Below the pieces are notes generated by a model. It did not search any database. It was not told the origin of the DNA and worked only from the letters and a program-made list of their open reading frames with translations. Shown piece by piece: positions 60,385 to 64,000 of a stretch of DNA of 64,000 nucleotides (its first letter is position 1; every line of letters starts with the position of its first letter). Made by a program: the position numbers and the translations under genes. The DNA comes from Diadema setosum (Eukaryota > Echinodermata > Echinoidea > Diadematoida > Diadematidae). Location of the stretch: the NCBI GenBank assembly GCA_033980235.1, contig CM067067.1, positions 1,674,001-1,738,000 on the forward strand, given 5' to 3'.

Positions 60385-61940
60385 GGTGAAAAATTACATC
60401 TATTCTAACTGAACATCGGCCGTTTGGAGTCCTTGATTTTTGTTCACACAGTGCTGTTTACATGCACAAGTAGGCGTTCAGCGATGACCAGAAGTGATAT
60501 GAAGTTAATCGCCACTAATCTTATTCACACATTTGTTTTGGACTTACAGGAACTAGATGAAAAACAACCCTAGAACAGATCTTTCACATGCCTACATTTC
60601 TGGTAATGATCATGGCCGGCGGAACCGTGGGGGCTGTGGGAGCTCGGGCCCCCACACTTTTTGTGCACCATACACAGGAATTCATAAAGTGTCATCACTT
60701 TTGGCCCCCACACATTTTTCAACCCGGAAGTACTTAAGGGGCACTAAATAGAAATAGATAGAGATCTTGAAGTGTGAGAGCGGGAAAGTTATGTTTTTCC
60801 ACTGAAGATTTTGTTTTGTTTTGGTTTTGTTTTGTTTTGTTTTTGCTTGTTAGCTGAAGAAACCCGGAAATGGAAGGGGTGAGATGAGCTGAGGACCTTC
60901 TTTTTTTTTTTTTTTTTTTTTTTTTGCTTGTTAGCTCATGAAACCCGGAAGTGGGCCCAAGAGTTCTCTGTGCATAATGTTTGTTGTTGTACATAATACG
61001 TTGCAGTTCAGCGTGATATTAAATCCTGTCTATAATCTCTCTAAAACAGTGTTTCCATCATGTAGTGTATGGAGTTCAGAGCAGAACTGGAAGAAGCCAG
61101 CACCAAATAATGTAACGGGATTGTAGCTCCACATTTCTTCACTATTAACAAGCTGAGGCGAAGACAACTCACCACACCATCAACCACGTATATGCATTAT
61201 AATCTATACACACAGATACACATCCACAAGAATCCTTCACTTACACAGGTGCCCACAAAATAAAATGACTCAGTGTATATAATTTCAGTACAAGTGGGTA
61301 ATCCTTTACTGGTGCTGTCCAAGACAATTTAAAAAAAGAATTACATATATACAACATCCTAAATACATCATTAATTTGTTATGATTCGTGTCGAAGTCGC
61401 AGAGACTTGCATCCAACTATTGATAAATCTGGTCATCACGGGCAAATACACCCAACCGGGCCCCATAGAAAAGACCAACTATAATGCAGTTGAATATGTG
61501 CTATCCGGCCATCTTCTTAGAAGGAAAAAATTAACAAGCAATTAGTACAGGTCAGCAGGGCATTAGATAAATTCTTTCATGACCACCACTTTCAGTGATC
61601 GCTGACATTTCATTTGCTAACTGTTAAATCTGACAGTAAGAAGGAGACAAAGTAGCCCGGAGAATCATAGCTCTTTTCCTCGTTTGAATCGAAGTGACAC
61701 ATTACACGAAAAAAAAAAAAAAAAACAACAACAACAACGTACGTGTTACAGCGAAAGGGTGGTGAACATTCATTGGTCTGGTGACCAAGATGACAACTAT
61801 AACGATTGCAGTCATATTATATCACAGATTTCATGTTTTCATCAGAGAACATCTCCATCCGAAGCACATTTTCCGTTGCTATGATCAACCACAAGGATAA
61901 GCTTAATCTCCGGCACTGTACAGGGGCAGATGATGGGAGA
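60385..61940. other. Intergenic region between esterases B and C
   Basis: No gene was seen. The spacer is about 1.6 kb in head-to-tail arrangement and must include the esterase B promoter and the esterase C 3' end. It holds a repeat with 'ggccggcggaacc' and 'cccccacac' blocks (60615-60730) and a direct repeat of 'ttttgcttgttagct' plus 'gaaacccggaa' at about 60841 and 60921, with poly-T between. Confidence 0.55.
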
Positions 61941-63715
61941 TCACGGCATTGCTGTGGGACATGTAGGGTTGTTAGCCTTGTATTCTTCGAACTCTGTAGA
62001 CCAGCTGGGCATGTCTATGTCACGCCAATTCTCATAATCCTCCTGCCAAAGCTTGTACACATCCTCAATTGGAGCTGATGCAGGGACAAAATAATGAGGT
62101 ATTAGAGAAAAAAAAAATCAACAGAAGACATCTTGTACTTGATTTCTGAATTGTGCATCACGTCTGCCTGTAGTCTGCCTACATAACGTCAGAAATTCAA
62201 TATTTACATTGCCAAGAAAATGTTAGGGCGCGATGTGGCATAGTAGATAAGACTCTCGGATCCCAATAAGAGGACCCGAGTTCGATTCCCACAGAGAGTT
62301 TATACTAGAGAATATGTTTTTACCCATACAATGTCCCTCTCAACCCAGGTGTATAAATGGGCACCTGGCAATTAACACAAGGCCAAGGGTGATATAATAT
62401 ATTAGGGCCCTCTTGTAGAGCAGTGGCAACACTGAAGAGGTCACCCTGGATAAGTAAAACCTTATTGTTATTATTGTTATTATTGTAATGATTGCTATTT
62501 TTAGTGTCGTTATCAAAATCATCACTGTCACCTTTATCATCTAACATCGATAAAGTCATTGGGAAAGTACGATATACCAATTGCAGGGTGCAGAGTGAAT
62601 GACGGCACCACAATTCTATAATTCTTAAGGACTACATTGTCTTGGGGAGCCTTTGGTATAATTAACACTGCTTTCTTCTCGTTGGAAAACAGAACGATTC
62701 TTCAAGAAGGAGATTCATAGATATTTCTGATTGCACACAGATATGGCGCAGAATGGTGCATTCTCACGCTGCTTCTTACCAGCCTGAATATGAAGTCCAG
62801 GCATGAATCTTATCCAGAAAGCACATGAAGACGCCCTCATTGCTTGGCCATTATCCATGTCGAGTGAAAGTTTTTTATACTCCTGTTCGGGCATGGTGTA
62901 CTGTGGCCAGTCCGGGTAGGCTTGGTTTTCTACCGGTTCGTTGGGGTTTCTGATTGATTCAAGAGTATAAGAAGACGAGTTAGATGTAATTTCCTCTTAA
63001 AAGTGATATTTCGGCTGTTATTATTTATAGGTATTTCCGTCGATGAGCTGAGAGCTAAAATATCTTTAAACGATACTTTTAAAGGAAATATTCTTGCGTA
63101 CCCGGATATCACGAAGTTGGTCCAGTATCTCATGAACTCGATCGACATGAGTCGCTCTTCGTCAGTCTGCCCCACGAGAATGCCAATGTAAGGGTTGAGT
63201 CCCCAGGCGAAGACATACTGCAGATCTTCGGCATGTGCTGCACCGAGCCACTTTGGAATCCCTCCATAGATAGACCAGGAGGGGTCATGGGTCATCTCAT
63301 AGCGATACGTCGTGGCTCCAGCAGCTTCCAGAGCCCTCGCAAAGAACTCCGTAGAACAGGCGAACGTCTGGTCCGTTGCTAGGCGAATAAATCCGTCGAG
63401 TTGATCGGCTGACTCGTTGTCGGCAACGGTCCAGTCGATGTAATGCTGCTCTACGGAGGAGATCTCAATCGGCGTGTCGGTAAAGGGTAGGACATCAGGA
63501 AGCCACTGTCTGAAGACAGAGATGTTCATAATAGGAGGCTTGTCGTCTAGAAGAGATCTTGGGAAGATGTAGAGGGCGACACTGGACATTTCATCCTCAT
63601 TTGTACCATGTAAAGTCGGAACCACTTGGAACTGGCCGCGTCTAACCATATCAACCGGATTGTTGGGCAAAAAATCGCCATCTACCACGGGAGCCGACAA
63701 AGCGCCATCAGCCAT
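61941..63715 (-). CDS. Cholinesterase-like carboxylesterase C, 3' part only
   Basis: Three terminal exons: 63715-63102, 62949-62780 and 62074-61941, all in phase. The first two have exactly the lengths (614 and 170) of the matching exons of esterase B. The visible part holds PVVDGDFLP, GTNEDEM with the catalytic Glu, [26 protein letters not shown] with the catalytic His, VGQTDEE and the C-terminal EEYKANNPTCP tail. The frame begins with ATG at 63715, but that ATG directly follows a splice acceptor (ATTAG) and is internal. The signal peptide and nucleophile exons must lie beyond 64000. It is a tandem paralogue of B, same strand. Acyl-ester hydrolase function is inferred from the family. Confidence 0.92.
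62225..62490 (+). mobile_element. tRNA-derived SINE, second copy with (TTATTG)n tail
   Basis: A box (TGGCATAGTAG) and B box (GAGTTCGATTCC) are followed by the same body blocks as 51404-51676 ('gtttttacccatacaatgtc', 'ccctcttgtagagcagtggc', 'ccctggataagtaaaacctt') and a TTATTG-rich tail. It lies in the last intron of esterase C, antisense to that gene. Confidence 0.85.
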
Positions 63716-64000
63716 CTAATGATAAAAAGAGAAATATTTCCTGAGGTGTACTTCAAATAGGTTGAGATTTTTTTAATGTCACATCAACCGACAGTAGCCA
63801 CAGAGTATCTGCACATATTGGAATGATTTCTCTGTCCACGGTCAGTCGCAGTGAATGATATTATTGTACTATTATTAGTCCTATTAGGCCTACTATAATC
63901 CAAGTAGGCAAGGAGTGTTCTACCGTGACAGAAATGTAAAAAAATAGCGACTTCCAAACCAAGAACAATTTACTGTTAGGATGTATAAATTTCAACAAAT

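Noticed and set aside
63000..63715. Complete short gene starting at ATG 63715
   Set aside because: The ATG follows a splice acceptor, and the frame matches internal exon 6 of esterase B in length (614) and content.

Overview
This is eukaryotic DNA: intron-rich genes with GT-AG splice sites, AT-rich non-coding DNA, long microsatellites, tRNA-derived SINEs, palindromic MITEs and a decayed RTE-like LINE. No bacterial or viral gene was found. The expansion of secreted cholinesterase-like carboxylesterases and the repeat content suggest a marine invertebrate, most likely an echinoderm. The phylum is an inference.

Layout. (1) 1-11.2 kb, minus strand: seven coding exons, in phase throughout, of a gene that leaves the window at the left. 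Its product starts with an acylation-type MGCxxS N-terminus, then a proline-rich arm and a long Gln-rich coiled-coil domain. A probable non-coding 5' exon ends at 11645. Intron 1 holds a 2.6-kb element (8370-10971) with 14-bp terminal inverted repeats, an apparent CTCA target duplication and eight identical copies of the 15-mer GGTAACTCGCGTTAC. This is the most unusual structure in the window. (2) 16.26-34.63 kb, plus strand: a complete ten-exon selenium-binding-protein-like gene (SELENBP1/methanethiol oxidase family, 485 aa). Its first coding exon carries only ATG plus one base. Its 9.5-kb second intron holds the broken LINE. The protein lacks the reported selenium-site cysteine and several histidines usual in the family. 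(3) 34.6-43.2 kb: gene-poor DNA with a 64-bp minisatellite and other repeats. (4) 43.2-64 kb: three carboxylesterase-type alpha/beta hydrolase genes. Gene A (plus, nine exons, 613 aa) and gene B (minus, eight exons, 606 aa) are complete with intact Ser-Glu-His triads. Gene C (minus) has only its last three coding exons in the window. A and B converge, and their polyadenylation signals face each other 32 bp apart.

How the genes relate. The three esterases are tandem paralogues with almost identical exon phases and lengths. A has an extra intron that B and C lack. They encode predicted secreted soluble esterases without the usual choline-site tryptophan segment. The other two genes have no evident functional link to them. 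All multi-exon models rest on reading splice sites and phases by eye. Within each model every junction keeps the frame.
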